In this document: positions 9,978 through 19,814 of the stretch, in pieces
Numbering within the stretch: the first letter of the stretch is position 1
Layout of the letters: each line of letters starts with the position of its first letter
Source of the DNA: Pirellula sp. SH-Sr6A
GTDB taxonomy: Bacteria; Planctomycetota; Planctomycetia; Pirellulales; Pirellulaceae
Direction: 5' to 3'
Assembly: GCF_001610875.1 (NCBI RefSeq)
Contig: NZ_CP011272.1
Span: forward strand, 2,709,988-2,773,987
DNA: 64,000 nt
Program-made: the position numbers and the translations under genes
Notes under the pieces: model-generated
What the model was told of the DNA's origin: nothing
The model's database searches: none
What the model saw: the letters and a program-made list of their open reading frames with translations, nothing else

Positions 9978-9988
9978 CGCGAACATCC

Positions 9989-12277
9989 ATGGAGTTGCAC
10001 CAAGGGGAATTGTTTCCAGACGATCGAGCGCCGTGGGAGATTGATGCCGCCAACGAAACTCCATCCGCGTCGGTCGTCTTTCCCGAGGCCCCCTATGGTC
10101 CATACGATTACCGGATCCCCGACGAACTAGCGGGGATCGTCCAGCCCGCGATGCGCGTCGTCGTCCCTCTCGGAAAAGGGAATCGAGAGATCGTCGGCTA
10201 TGTTCTGTCGATTCAGATGGCGATGGTCCCGCAAAGCAGTCTCAAACCGATTCTGCGAACAGTGGATCACGAGCCCCTTTGCAATGGATCGTTGCTCCAG
10301 CTCATTCAGTGGATGAGTCGCTACTACTTGGTGCCGTTGGGGCAAGTCTTCGAGGCGGTGATACCTGCCGGCGTGCGTGCCGGGGCGGGGACTCGCAATC
10401 AGACCCTTCTCAGGCCTTCTGAATTAGCGAGTGAAGAACGGGCAGTCACGGCGCTGCCAACCAAACAACGTCAAACGCTCCAGCAGTTGATACTCGCCGA
10501 TGAGCCACTTTCGATCGAACAACTAAAGCATCTCGCTCAATGTTCGGATGGAGTGATTAAGAAGCTCCGCGATATCGGTCTGATCGAATCCTATACGGAG
10601 CGAGTCATGACCTTTGACGCATCGACAGTACCAGGAAATTTCGAACGAATCCCTGCACCTGCATTATCCGCCGATCAGCGACTGGCGTTGCAGACCATCT
10701 TCCAGTCGATCGAATCGGGAGAGCATTCGACGATTCTTTTGCATGGTGTGACCGGGAGCGGTAAAACCGAAGTCTACATGCAGGCAATTGAACAAGTCGT
10801 TTCGTATGGCAGACAAGCGATTGTCTTAGTCCCAGAGATTAGTCTTACACCGCAAACGCGAAGTCGATTTCAGCACCGCTTCCAGTCCGTTGCCGTCCTT
10901 CACTCCAGCATGAGTGGTCCTGAGCGACATTATCAATGGCGCCGAATTGCCGATGGACATGCGCAAGTCATCATTGGGCCACGGAGCGCGATCTTTGCAC
11001 CCGCTCCTTATTTGGGATTGGTAATCTTGGACGAGGAGCATGAGAATACTTTTAAACAAGAGACTGTACCGAGGTACCATGCGAGAGACGTTGCGATTCA
11101 CCGAACGGCTCTTGAAAAAATCCCGCTGGTTCTGGGATCGGCAACCCCCTCGCTTGAGACCTTTCATCGCGCCCGTCGTGGGCAGTTCCGAATGGTGTCC
11201 CTCCCAAGGCGCATTCTGAATCGACCATTGCCCGAAGTGACAACGATCGATTTGCGATCGACGCGAATCGACGTCAATCGGGGTTCGTTGTCGAGACCTC
11301 TCTTGCAAGCGATCGAAAGAACGTTGGCCGAAAAGGGTCAGACCATTCTTCTATTGAATCGCCGCGGCTATGCCACCTCGATTCAGTGTCCATCCTGCGG
11401 ACACGTCGTGAGTTGTCCCGATTGCGACCTCCCGTTAACCCACCATCGCGATGGAAGCAAGGCGACGTGTCATTACTGCGATTACACGATTGCTGCCCCC
11501 AACGTTTGCCCGAAATGCGGATTCGATGCCATCCGATTCGCCGGATTGGGGACACAAAAATTGGAAATGGAGGTTCAAGCTCGCTTTCCAGACGCGGTCA
11601 TTGCACGAATGGACTCCGACACGATGAAAAAGCCGGGGAGTCATGAGCGAGTGCTCGCCGAGTTTCGCGGCGGGAAAGTTCAGATTTTGCTCGGCACCCA
11701 AATGATCGCCAAGGGATTGGACTTCCCGAATGTGCTGCTGGTTGGCGTGATCAATGCCGATACCACACTGCACTTCCCTGACTTCCGAGCCTCGGAGAAG
11801 ACATTTCAGTTGGTCACACAAGTCGCGGGGCGGACCGGTCGCGGCGATCGAGCCGGCGAAGTATTGGTTCAGACTTACTCACCGGACCATCCCGCGATCG
11901 TGGCGGCTTGCAAACACGATTACAAGATGTTCTCCAGCCAAGAACTCAAGCAGCGTGAAGAATTTGGTTATCCACCCTTCTCGTCATTAGCTCGAATCAT
12001 CTTTCGAGGGCCTGATCAGGTCGAAGCCAATGAATTCGCCGAAGGGGTGGTAAAGAAGATTCAGCTAGAGATCGCGCGCGTCGGGGCCAAAATTCGAGTT
12101 CTCGGCCCTGCACCTCCCCCGATCGCTAAATTGCGGGGGCACTATCGATTCCATGCGATGCTGATTTCTCAGGACGCCGCCGCACTCAATGCTTTGCTCT
12201 CGCGTATCCAGTCCTCCACCAAACCGCCGGGTGAGAATCTCTACCTCATCGACATCGATCCCCAGGACATGCTCTAG
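9989..12277 (+). CDS. priA: Primosomal protein N' (replication-restart helicase PriA)
   Basis: This 762-residue superfamily 2 helicase reloads the replisome at stalled forks. The N-terminal 3'-DNA-binding domain has AVFPEAPYGPYDYRIP-like sequence (about residues 28-45). Walker A is GVTGSGKTEVY (about residue 255), and motif II is DEEH (about residue 350). Zinc ligands are four CxxC pairs at about residues 467-512 (CPSC, CPDC, CHYC, CPKC). Helicase motifs GTQKLEMEV, GTQMIAKGLDFPNV and QVAGRTGRGDR follow. Length is normal. It starts 11 bp after the glyS stop. Confidence 0.96.
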   Translation: MELHQGELFPDDRAPWEIDAANETPSASVVFPEAPYGPYDYRIPDELAGIVQPAMRVVVPLGKGNREIVGYVLSIQMAMVPQSSLKPILRTVDHEPLCNGSLLQLIQWMSRYYLVPLGQVFEAVIPAGVRAGAGTRNQTLLRPSELASEERAVTALPTKQRQTLQQLILADEPLSIEQLKHLAQCSDGVIKKLRDIGLIESYTERVMTFDASTVPGNFERIPAPALSADQRLALQTIFQSIESGEHSTILLHGVTGSGKTEVYMQAIEQVVSYGRQAIVLVPEISLTPQTRSRFQHRFQSVAVLHSSMSGPERHYQWRRIADGHAQVIIGPRSAIFAPAPYLGLVILDEEHENTFKQETVPRYHARDVAIHRTALEKIPLVLGSATPSLETFHRARRGQFRMVSLPRRILNRPLPEVTTIDLRSTRIDVNRGSLSRPLLQAIERTLAEKGQTILLLNRRGYATSIQCPSCGHVVSCPDCDLPLTHHRDGSKATCHYCDYTIAAPNVCPKCGFDAIRFAGLGTQKLEMEVQARFPDAVIARMDSDTMKKPGSHERVLAEFRGGKVQILLGTQMIAKGLDFPNVLLVGVINADTTLHFPDFRASEKTFQLVTQVAGRTGRGDRAGEVLVQTYSPDHPAIVAACKHDYKMFSSQELKQREEFGYPPFSSLARIIFRGPDQVEANEFAEGVVKKIQLEIARVGAKIRVLGPAPPPIAKLRGHYRFHAMLISQDAAALNALLSRIQSSTKPPGENLYLIDIDPQDML

Positions 12278-12648
12278 ACTCCCGACGGCAGACCGTCTCA
12301 AGCTCGCACACGAGTCAGCCGAAGCCGCACCTTGATACCGCCGCGGAACTCAATCATTTCCGCCCCTTGTCCGCCCGTCTTCGCCCCTCCCCCCTCTTTT
12401 GGTGGTGAAAATAATTCCCAAAGTAGTGCAACAAAGAAGATTAACCTGCCACTAAATGGCATTTTAAGCGCGTTTCCAAAACAGGTTATTGCTTTAGTAT
12501 CGAATCTTATTTTTTCGTAGATTACTTTCTCTCAAAAGGCGCGCAAAGCGCTTTATCTAACCCTAGTTAGTTTGATAAGATCAAAGCTCAACCTTCGACA
12601 GCGAGCCGGAGGGTGGTCTTCTAATCTTTGTTCTTCGGAGATTTCGAA
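12278..12648 (+). promoter_or_regulatory. AT-richer intergenic region upstream of the DUF1559 gene
   Basis: No convincing gene lies in these 371 bp. The segment 12410-12600 is visibly richer in A and T than its surroundings and contains small dyads, such as CTAACCCTAGTTAG at 12557-12570. It probably holds the promoter of the next gene, but I cannot point to certain -35/-10 boxes. Confidence 0.4.
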
Positions 12649-13770
12649 ATGCGGCGCTCATGGAATCCATCGCGACGGGGCTTTACGTTGGTCGAATTGT
12701 TGGTGGTCATCGCCATCATCGGCATTTTGGTCGGACTTTTGCTACCAGCCGTTCAAGCGGCGAGGGAGGCGGCCAGACGGATGCAGTGTGGGAACAATCT
12801 GAAACAGTTGGGATTGGCGATTCACAACTACGAATCCGCCTTCAAACGATTCCCCGCGATGCAGTTGGGGACAGGAGGGGCACACCCGGGTAGCGTCCAA
12901 GGCGCGGCGCAAAGAGTTTGCATGTCCGGTCATTACGCGCTCCTTCCTTTTCTGGAGCAGAACGCCTTGTTCCAAGATATGAGCAACAACAATCTGGAGC
13001 CATGGAATGGAAACAACGTTTATCGCGTTCGTGTCCCGTTTTTAGAGTGTCCCAGCAGCAGCGGTGTCTCGGAGCCAACGGATAACAACAGAACGCGTGG
13101 TCTTTCAAACTACGGTTTTTGCGCGGGCGACAACTATGCGATGTCGCAGATTGTTCAAGGCTCAACCGAAGAACGAAACGATGCAGCACTCTCCGGTCAA
13201 AAACGCTCGATCAACAACCGTGGAATTTTCGGACGATTGAATTTCCCCAAGATCGGTGAGATCTCGGACGGGACCAGCAACACGGTGGCGGTGGCTGAGT
13301 TCCGACGTCCTAATTCGCAGCAGTCGATCGGGATGGTTCTCTTGATCGCCAGCGACCCAGCCACCTACGCTCCCCTCAGTTGCAAAGCGCAGTGGAATGG
13401 TCGTACGTTTGTGAATCAATCGCTCGTGTTCACCGGGGATACCGCTCGTGGCTATCGAGCTTGGGCGGGCAACGTCTTCTTCAACGGTGTGACTACGATC
13501 CTTCCGCCAAACTCTCCCTCGTGCATGGTGAGCAGCGGCTCGGTTTCCCCACACTGGTTTGGTGGTATCTATAGCGCAGGTAGCGAGCACACTGGGGGAG
13601 CGCAGATCGCCATGGCCGACGGTAGCGTTCGATTCGTTTCCCAAAACATCGACTCCGGGAATGCTGCGGCTGTCGCACCTGCGGCTGGTGGCGGAGGGAT
13701 CAGCCCCTTCGGTGTCTGGGGAGCGATGGGGACGAAGGCCGCGGGCGATGTCTTCTCCAACGAACTCTAA
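12649..13770 (+). CDS. DUF1559 protein with pseudopilin-type N-terminus
   Basis: This 373-residue protein begins with a type IV pilin/pseudopilin leader. RRGFTLVELLVVIAIIGILV has the prepilin-peptidase G|F site and Glu+5, followed by LLPAVQAAREAARRMQC. The long C-terminal DUF1559 domain ends with the GGAQIAMADGSVRF motif characteristic of the family. DUF1559 proteins occur in large paralogous numbers in planctomycetes; their role is uncertain (surface or secretion-related). The ATG at 12649 has CGGAG eight bases upstream; an upstream TTG at 12628 is less likely. It is paired with a small lipoprotein gene downstream, a common planctomycete arrangement. Confidence 0.93.
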   Translation: MRRSWNPSRRGFTLVELLVVIAIIGILVGLLLPAVQAAREAARRMQCGNNLKQLGLAIHNYESAFKRFPAMQLGTGGAHPGSVQGAAQRVCMSGHYALLPFLEQNALFQDMSNNNLEPWNGNNVYRVRVPFLECPSSSGVSEPTDNNRTRGLSNYGFCAGDNYAMSQIVQGSTEERNDAALSGQKRSINNRGIFGRLNFPKIGEISDGTSNTVAVAEFRRPNSQQSIGMVLLIASDPATYAPLSCKAQWNGRTFVNQSLVFTGDTARGYRAWAGNVFFNGVTTILPPNSPSCMVSSGSVSPHWFGGIYSAGSEHTGGAQIAMADGSVRFVSQNIDSGNAAAVAPAAGGGGISPFGVWGAMGTKAAGDVFSNEL

Positions 13771-13792
13771 GATCGAGTCTGTTCACGAATCG

Positions 13793-13819
13793 AGCCGAAG
13801 CCCGTGGGCTTCGGCTTTT
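13793..13819 (+). terminator. Rho-independent terminator after the DUF1559 gene
   Basis: A perfect GC-rich stem (AGCCGAAGCC/GGCTTCGGCT) with a four-base loop is followed by TTTT. It lies 22 bp after the DUF1559 stop and separates it from the lipoprotein gene, so the second gene may be attenuated or separately transcribed. Confidence 0.8.
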
Positions 13820-13876
13820 CTCGAGCGGCTCCGGTGAAGCTGCTTGTTTAACAACCACCTATTCCCTTACTTAACG

Positions 13877-14329
13877 ATGCAATTTATGAGTCTGTCATTT
13901 CTATCACGCTCGATGTTCTGTCTCGGCGTTTGTAGCTTCGCCGTTTGGTTGGGTTGCGGACCGAAGAGCGATCTTCCGAAAACGGTCAAAGCGCAGGGAG
14001 TCGTGACCCTAGACGGCACACCCGTCGACTTGGCCACCATCGTTCTGATCCCCGATGCGGGGACTTATAGCGCCGCAGGCGTCAGCGACAAAGATGGCAA
14101 GTTCGCGTTGAAAGCCTTTGACGAAAAAGCGGGCGCTGTTCCAGGCTCGTACAAAGTCGAAATCACGAAAACCGTGGTCCAAGACAAAGGAGAAAAAGGT
14201 GGAGAAGCCGTTGTCAATGTGGCCTATGGCCTCCCAAAGAAGTACTCCACATTCACCACCTCAGGATTGAAGCTCACGATTCCCGATCAAGACACGACGG
14301 ACATCAAGTTTGAACTAACCTCGAAATAG
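13877..14329 (+). CDS. Small lipoprotein with carboxypeptidase-regulatory-like fold
   Basis: This 150-residue protein has an N-terminal hydrophobic leader ending in a lipobox-like WLGC and then GPKSDLPKTVKAQGVVTLDG. The V-x-G-x-V-x-x-D-G-x-P pattern, followed by GKFALKAF and PGSYKVEI, is that of the transthyretin-like/carboxypeptidase-regulatory beta-sandwich. Such small lipoproteins typically follow DUF1559 genes in planctomycetes; their role is unknown. Start choice is ATG 13877; the open frame reaches a TTG at 13844 and a second ATG lies at 13886. Confidence 0.85.
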   Translation: MQFMSLSFLSRSMFCLGVCSFAVWLGCGPKSDLPKTVKAQGVVTLDGTPVDLATIVLIPDAGTYSAAGVSDKDGKFALKAFDEKAGAVPGSYKVEITKTVVQDKGEKGGEAVVNVAYGLPKKYSTFTTSGLKLTIPDQDTTDIKFELTSK

Positions 14330-14344
14330 TCCGCGGACATCGAC

Positions 14345-15694
14345 CTAGCGCAGGATGACGAGATTCGACGGCTTGCCGTTTTCATCATCCTTATGTACTT
14401 CAACGGGCCGCTGCGGACTGAGATTGCCCGTACCAAAGTCTGTGGTCCATAGATAGGCTGTTCCATCTTCTACTTCGTATCCGTAGCGTCCCCCTTCCAC
14501 GAGTTGCACGTCGGCCGGTCCCAGGTCGACGTCGTGCAGATCGGAGAGGCTCGTCGGCCACTGCTGCTTGCGAAGCTTATACAACCGAATCGCTACTGCC
14601 ACGCGTGCCCATTGCCGAGTATTTTCGGTTCGAACAAAGGCGTTCGCCACCGATTCCACCGCAGGGAAAACCATCCCCATATAGACGGCCGAACCATCGA
14701 AACTGGGCCCAGACATATGATCTCGGATCCGTTCGTTCAGTTCCCTACCTGCCGTTTTCAGCGATGCGAGAGGGACTCGATGCAGTCCCGCAACTTCATC
14801 CATCCAGTTCAAATGCTTCAGTCGGCCGCTAGGAGTCAATGGAAAAAGAGTGAGGGCCATTTGCTCGCCTGCGCGCCACTCACGAGACGAGAATGTCCCG
14901 CTCAACGCACGCTCCCCGTGGATGCTGTTCTTCCATCGCTCCGGTGTGTAATGGGGTGATTTCAGATCGGAAAGAAGTTTCTCCAGATCCGCTTCGTTCC
15001 ATTGATTGTGGGTTAATGAACGAAGGATGGACTCGGTGTACATACCTCTCAGCGCAGCAGTAATTAGTTCTGAGATTAGAAAACCCGGCGAATCGAAGAC
15101 CTTGGAAATTCCTAGCATCGCATCCAAGTCCTCCATAGCCCGATGCGTATCCCCGGTGTAATAGGCGTATTCAAAATCGAGCATCAGCAGCCGAGAAATC
15201 GACCTCGCTTCCTGCAAATGAACCAAAAGTGTGTCCACTCCGTGAAACTCGATAGGAAAGTACACAGGCTTCGGAAACTTCAATGCCTCCAAGATTTGTG
15301 CTCGTACGGGCTTCATAAGAGAGAGGAATCCTGCCACGTTTTCGGCATCCCCCCACTCCGCGCCTGAACGAAGTTCGAAGGGCAATGGGTGGTCGCTTCC
15401 GAGGATGGGCAGATCTTGAGCGACGCTGGATATTTGCATCGCGGAGATGACGTCTAGCCAAGCTTGCGTTCCCTCTTTATGGGTGCCCGCCTGATACCAG
15501 GAATCGAGCGACGCGTCATCGTAGGGTTCACCCGTTTGTTGGTACGATGCAATCTTCTTCTGGAGATCGGAAGCGGCCCGCCACTCGTAGAGTCCCAGCG
15601 CAAGGGCAGCCATGAGCGCGACCGCGAGCGGAGTTGCAGCGATACCGACCCAAATCTTCCACGACAGGAATCCACTTCGTTGCTTACGTCTCAT
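14345..15694 (-). CDS. Membrane-anchored hypothetical protein of the ABC operon
   Basis: This 449-residue protein has a single transmembrane helix near the N-terminus (about residues 12-35, WVGIAATPLAVALMAALALG), then a mostly helical extracytoplasmic region, ending in a short beta-rich segment (GGRYGYEVEDGTAYLWTTDFG). The start ATG at 15694 overlaps the stop of the permease gene as ATGA, so translation is coupled. The frame extends further upstream, but that part belongs to the permease. I recognise no family. Being last in a GntR-ABC operon, it probably works with or senses the transporter; this is inference. Confidence 0.75.
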   Translation of the reverse strand: MRRKQRSGFLSWKIWVGIAATPLAVALMAALALGLYEWRAASDLQKKIASYQQTGEPYDDASLDSWYQAGTHKEGTQAWLDVISAMQISSVAQDLPILGSDHPLPFELRSGAEWGDAENVAGFLSLMKPVRAQILEALKFPKPVYFPIEFHGVDTLLVHLQEARSISRLLMLDFEYAYYTGDTHRAMEDLDAMLGISKVFDSPGFLISELITAALRGMYTESILRSLTHNQWNEADLEKLLSDLKSPHYTPERWKNSIHGERALSGTFSSREWRAGEQMALTLFPLTPSGRLKHLNWMDEVAGLHRVPLASLKTAGRELNERIRDHMSGPSFDGSAVYMGMVFPAVESVANAFVRTENTRQWARVAVAIRLYKLRKQQWPTSLSDLHDVDLGPADVQLVEGGRYGYEVEDGTAYLWTTDFGTGNLSPQRPVEVHKDDENGKPSNLVILR

Positions 15695-18261
15695 GGCAAT
15701 GTCTCCTGTAGATCTTTTGCAAAGGCCTCGGCGGTGTTTTCCCAATCGCCAAACCAAAGGGAGCCAACCGATCCTCGCGAGATGGGAATCGGCTCGTAAT
15801 AGGAAAGGTCGGGAGTATGTCCCGTTTTCCAGAATTCCTGGTACGCTTGAAATTCGGAGTTGGCAGGGGAACGGTTCCCTGACTTCAGGAATCGATAGAG
15901 TCTCTCCACCGCCAGTCCGACCCGTCTCTTGCGCACCAGTTCTGCTGACAGCAGAGCTGTTGTCTGAATCTGTGGTATTTCAATCCCACCCACTTCGGTA
16001 AAGTCATTGACCCTCCACCCAAGTGAATCTCGCCACCCATGTGAATCTCGTCGTGAACGGACTCGATTCGCCATGGCTTGATCCCAAGACACCGCCAATG
16101 CCTTCAGTCGAGCCTCTTGCCGGCCTGCTTTATCTCCAAGTTCCCGCAGTACCGATTCGAGCAAGGCCTTGTCGAGCAGTGAGCGATTCGCGGGATCCGC
16201 GATCTCGCGAACCATGGCGCGCTCCACTTGATCAGCCAGTTCCTGACTCACGAGTTCCGTTTGTTCCCGGTGGCTCGTGGCGATATGCAAGAGGAGCGTC
16301 ATCACCTGTTGGTAGCGTTCGGTTTCCACCCCGATTCGGTCTTCCGGCGGGTTGTCAGCCAACACACGCGAAGTGCGTCTCAATGTCGCGATCCAGCTCT
16401 GGATATAGTAGTACGGAATCTGAGGGCGAAAGCTGGGAGTCGAATAGAGATCTAACAAGCTCTCCACGTGCGAATCGATTCGCTTGTCCCAATCGATAGG
16501 GTCAGGTTTGCTCGGTGGCTGAACCAGTGCGACCTCGGAACCTTCTCCTTCCAAGACATCTCCTCCCAATCCCGCTCCTCCCATTTCTGGCATGGACTCC
16601 GGTGTGGGCGATCGTCCAAGAGAGTTCCATTGGATCGTACTATTGGCGCGGATCACAGGCGTTCGCCGTGCGAGTTCCGTAAGCTCTCGAGACGCCTCGT
16701 TGGAGATAGAGGGGTACGTCAACACCGTGGTCATAAACGGAATGGCAGGAATAACACACGCCAACAAACCAAAGCCCGCGTGCTGCAGATAGGTGCGCGT
16801 GGTGTAACGGGCATCCATCCACGGTCGCATCATCGCACGACTGGCAAAGAACAGGATCAGCACGGAAGGGATCAGCCATAGATATCCTGTTCCTAATGTG
16901 CTGAACGCGAAAGCCAAGGCGGCCATGGTCCCCACTCCTACCGCAGGGGCGACGCACATATTCAAAAGCGAGCTACGAAAGATCTGCGATACCCACTGCG
17001 TCGCGCTGTAAATCGCGAACATCCCCCCCAGAAAAACAAACATGGGAAAAGGAGCCAGACCTCGTGAACTGCGCCCGTTCGGCCCGGTTAATAGAAACCA
17101 TGCCAGCAACAAGGAACCAAACCCGACGATCACAATGCACAGAGGAAAGAATTGCCGCGTCCACCAAATCACTCCCGGTGCAACGCCTCGGTCAGCCAGA
17201 AACTGAATCCGTTTGTTGCTCCCATCGCTGCCGAAGGTCGAGGCCCCCAACCACGTGAAGACGATAAAGTTCGGTACAACTAGTATCCCAGCCAATCCAC
17301 CATCCTTCTCCCACGCCAGAATAAATGCGGAGAAAAAGGATAGGACGATGAACACAATACTCACCCAGAGCATTCGGTTCTGCCAACCGATCTGCCAAAG
17401 CAAGCTCGGAGCGACAGGGAGCGGACGCCACTCGTCCGTGATCGTTTGCATCCGAATTCGAGAGGGTGCGTGATAGGTGAATTGCCCGAACCATCTGTTC
17501 GGCGCCGAAACAAAAGAGTTCCGGCCCCAAACTCTTCCGAGCAGGATCAGGACGATAGCGGATCCCAGATAAACCAAACCAGCGCCTAGGGGTGACTGCA
17601 TCCAGACTTCGCCAGTACGTGAGGTAACCACCATCGCGATGACGAAAACAGGTAGAATTGCGAAGGGAATCATCATCACCAGAGCGACCCAGGCCGTTTT
17701 GAAAATCCATCCGCTCACCATGCTCGCAACCAAGAGGAAGAGTGAATTTACAAAGTACTTTATTCCCAGGTTTCCGATGCTTTCATAGAGCCCGGTATGG
17801 ATTCGATTGTCGAAAATATCGGGGCTGGCAATCGCTGCACTGAGAAGACAACCTATCCAACAAAGGATCAACCCCACCAAGCCGCTAACGAACTTTGTCA
17901 TCACAATGCGCGGCGCCGAGATGGGCAACGAACTAAGCCAGGAAAGAGTGCGAAGCTCCTTTTCTTGCCCGATCAACATCGCACCGGCACCTACAGCAAA
18001 CAGTGAAGGCATCAGCACCAAAGCCGCTTGATGGAGCGCTGTATTCGACAATCCTGGATTGAGCGCTGCGTGAATTGCTCCGATCAGCTGGAGCATTGCA
18101 CCAACAGCTATCAAGGCCCATAGGAGAGGCAATATCTGACGAAACTCCTTCCAAAACAGTCGCCACGGCATGGAAGACCATGTTTGAGGACTCCATCGTG
18201 TCGCGGTTGGTTGATTGCTCGAACGAATCGTCGTGGCATCAGCACCCGAATAGGTATTCAT
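15691..18261 (-). CDS. Large ABC-2-like transporter permease
   Basis: The protein has 856 residues. The N-terminal two-thirds carry about twelve hydrophobic helices in two clusters of six, the first starting LFWKEFRQILPLLWALIAVGAM. This is followed by a soluble C-terminal region of about 330 residues rich in Arg and Glu, without a recognised domain. Length and helix count suggest a fused pair of ABC-2 membrane domains. It starts 27 bp after the ATPase gene and overlaps the next gene by 4 bp. The pair would form an exporter controlled by the upstream GntR regulator, as in YtrA-type operons. The substrate is unknown. Confidence 0.8.
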   Translation of the reverse strand: MNTYSGADATTIRSSNQPTATRWSPQTWSSMPWRLFWKEFRQILPLLWALIAVGAMLQLIGAIHAALNPGLSNTALHQAALVLMPSLFAVGAGAMLIGQEKELRTLSWLSSLPISAPRIVMTKFVSGLVGLILCWIGCLLSAAIASPDIFDNRIHTGLYESIGNLGIKYFVNSLFLLVASMVSGWIFKTAWVALVMMIPFAILPVFVIAMVVTSRTGEVWMQSPLGAGLVYLGSAIVLILLGRVWGRNSFVSAPNRWFGQFTYHAPSRIRMQTITDEWRPLPVAPSLLWQIGWQNRMLWVSIVFIVLSFFSAFILAWEKDGGLAGILVVPNFIVFTWLGASTFGSDGSNKRIQFLADRGVAPGVIWWTRQFFPLCIVIVGFGSLLLAWFLLTGPNGRSSRGLAPFPMFVFLGGMFAIYSATQWVSQIFRSSLLNMCVAPAVGVGTMAALAFAFSTLGTGYLWLIPSVLILFFASRAMMRPWMDARYTTRTYLQHAGFGLLACVIPAIPFMTTVLTYPSISNEASRELTELARRTPVIRANSTIQWNSLGRSPTPESMPEMGGAGLGGDVLEGEGSEVALVQPPSKPDPIDWDKRIDSHVESLLDLYSTPSFRPQIPYYYIQSWIATLRRTSRVLADNPPEDRIGVETERYQQVMTLLLHIATSHREQTELVSQELADQVERAMVREIADPANRSLLDKALLESVLRELGDKAGRQEARLKALAVSWDQAMANRVRSRRDSHGWRDSLGWRVNDFTEVGGIEIPQIQTTALLSAELVRKRRVGLAVERLYRFLKSGNRSPANSEFQAYQEFWKTGHTPDLSYYEPIPISRGSVGSLWFGDWENTAEAFAKDLQETLP

Positions 18262-18288
18262 GATTGACCTCGTTGTTTTGGGTGATGG

Positions 18289-19287
18289 TTACGAAGCGTG
18301 GCGGTCGGATTGTTCCGAATCGACGTCCGAGATCGATTCCGCAATGGCGTTAACAGGGCTAGTCTGTGTTAACGCATTCGCAGAACGCTTCGCCCCTTCG
18401 GACCCTCGCGTGCACGCTACGAAGACTTCTTCAAGGGTCGCAGGGCGCGCGCGAATTCCGGCGACTCCCGGCCAGCCTGCAACCGCTTGGTGCAACGTGT
18501 CGCTCCACCCCCGGACAACCCATCGGATCTGACGCCCGGTCTTCTGCTCGCTTAAGACTTCCGCAGGCTCGGAAAGAAGCGGAAGGGTTGTAAGAGGATC
18601 ATGGATCGAAAGCGTCACTTCACTGACACTCTCGCGAAGGGAGGCCAGATTGCTGACCAAGCGAACTTTTCCTTGATGCAAGATCGCGATGTAATCCGCC
18701 ACCCGCTCCACTTCGCTGATCTGGTGGCTGGATAGAAGAACCGTTTTGCCGCTCGCAGCTCGCTCGACCATGCTCTCCATGAATTCGCGTCGTACGAGAG
18801 GATCCAAGCCCGAGGTAGGCTCGTCCAAGATGAGCAACTCGGGGTCATGGGCAACCGCGAGGGATAACGCCACCTTCGCGCGCTGCCCTTTGCTCAAATG
18901 TTTGATTTTGCGATCCGATGGGAGTTCGTAACGGACGATCGATTCCCGAAAACGATCGAGAAACCCCGCGGGGTAAAACGACGAGGCGAACCAGCCAATC
19001 TCATCGATGCGCATCCAATCGTACAAAGCAGGTGCGTCGGAGACATAGCCGACGCGGCGGCGAATCTCCAACGCATCCTTCACCGGATTGAGACCAAGGA
19101 TCGTACAGCGTCCGCTGCTGGGAATCTGATAACCGGTGAGAATCCGAATGAAGGTCGTTTTTCCCGCTCCGTTCTCACCCAGCAATGCAAAGACGGAGCC
19201 ATGCGGGACGTTCAAATCGACGCCTCGCAGCGCATCGCACCCCCGGAAGTGCATCTCCAAACCTTCGGCAACAATACAGTCGGTCAT
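18289..19287 (-). CDS. ABC transporter ATP-binding protein
   Basis: This 332-residue ATPase has Walker A GENGAGKTT, signature LSKGQRAKVAL, Walker B LLILDEPTSGLDP and the switch His in LLSSHQISEVE. The C-terminal about 100 residues are the small domain found in NatA/CcmA-type exporters. The start at 19287 is chosen because GAGGAACAG lies upstream at good spacing. The frame is open much further, but that sequence overlaps the GntR gene. The protein presumably powers the adjacent permease. Confidence 0.92.
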   Translation of the reverse strand: MTDCIVAEGLEMHFRGCDALRGVDLNVPHGSVFALLGENGAGKTTFIRILTGYQIPSSGRCTILGLNPVKDALEIRRRVGYVSDAPALYDWMRIDEIGWFASSFYPAGFLDRFRESIVRYELPSDRKIKHLSKGQRAKVALSLAVAHDPELLILDEPTSGLDPLVRREFMESMVERAASGKTVLLSSHQISEVERVADYIAILHQGKVRLVSNLASLRESVSEVTLSIHDPLTTLPLLSEPAEVLSEQKTGRQIRWVVRGWSDTLHQAVAGWPGVAGIRARPATLEEVFVACTRGSEGAKRSANALTQTSPVNAIAESISDVDSEQSDRHAS

Positions 19288-19357
19288 CGTCCTGTTCCTC
19301 ATCTGAGAGTGATGGGCCATTGAATAGATGTGTTTAGAAAAGCCACACCCCGAAGGG

Positions 19358-19786
19358 CTAGGAGGCCGTCTCGCTCGCCGATAAGGAAGCGATGGTTTGA
19401 ACCGTAGGCACCAGCTGCTTAAGCTGCTTCCGGACGATCTCTTCGATCTCAACTCCGGACAGCCCACCGTGCAACGCTTCAGTCAGTACCGCCCGAAGCC
19501 GGTCCGCGATGATCGTCTTGCGATCGCTGCGACAAATCTTCGGGGCTCCTTGGCAAACGACCAATCCACGCCCCCGGAGCGACTCGAGAATTCCCTCACT
19601 TTGAAGCTGCTGGTAGGCTCTGGCAATCGTGTTGGGATTGAGAGCCAACTCCACACTCAAACTTCGCACGCTGGGCAGAAGCTGGCCAGGACGAAGCGAT
19701 TCTTCGGCGACAGCGAATTTGACCTGCCGCACAATCTGCTCATAGATCGCCACGCCATTGTTGGCATCGATCGAGAAAAACATCAT
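19358..19786 (-). CDS. GntR-family transcriptional regulator, YtrA-like
   Basis: This 142-residue protein has a GntR winged helix over residues 8-78. GVAIYEQIVRQVKFAVAEE is followed by PGQLLPSVRSLSVELALNPNTIARAYQQL, then EGILESLRGRGLVV. Only a short helical tail follows, the YtrA subfamily layout, whose members usually repress an ABC-transporter operon they belong to. Two ATG codons stand in tandem (19786, 19783) behind an AGGAG at 19791-19795. It is first in the operon with the ABC ATPase, permease and membrane protein. Confidence 0.93.
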   Translation of the reverse strand: MMFFSIDANNGVAIYEQIVRQVKFAVAEESLRPGQLLPSVRSLSVELALNPNTIARAYQQLQSEGILESLRGRGLVVCQGAPKICRSDRKTIIADRLRAVLTEALHGGLSGVEIEEIVRKQLKQLVPTVQTIASLSASETAS

Positions 19787-19814
19787 TCGACTCCTGCGTA
19801 AAATGCAGCACTAG

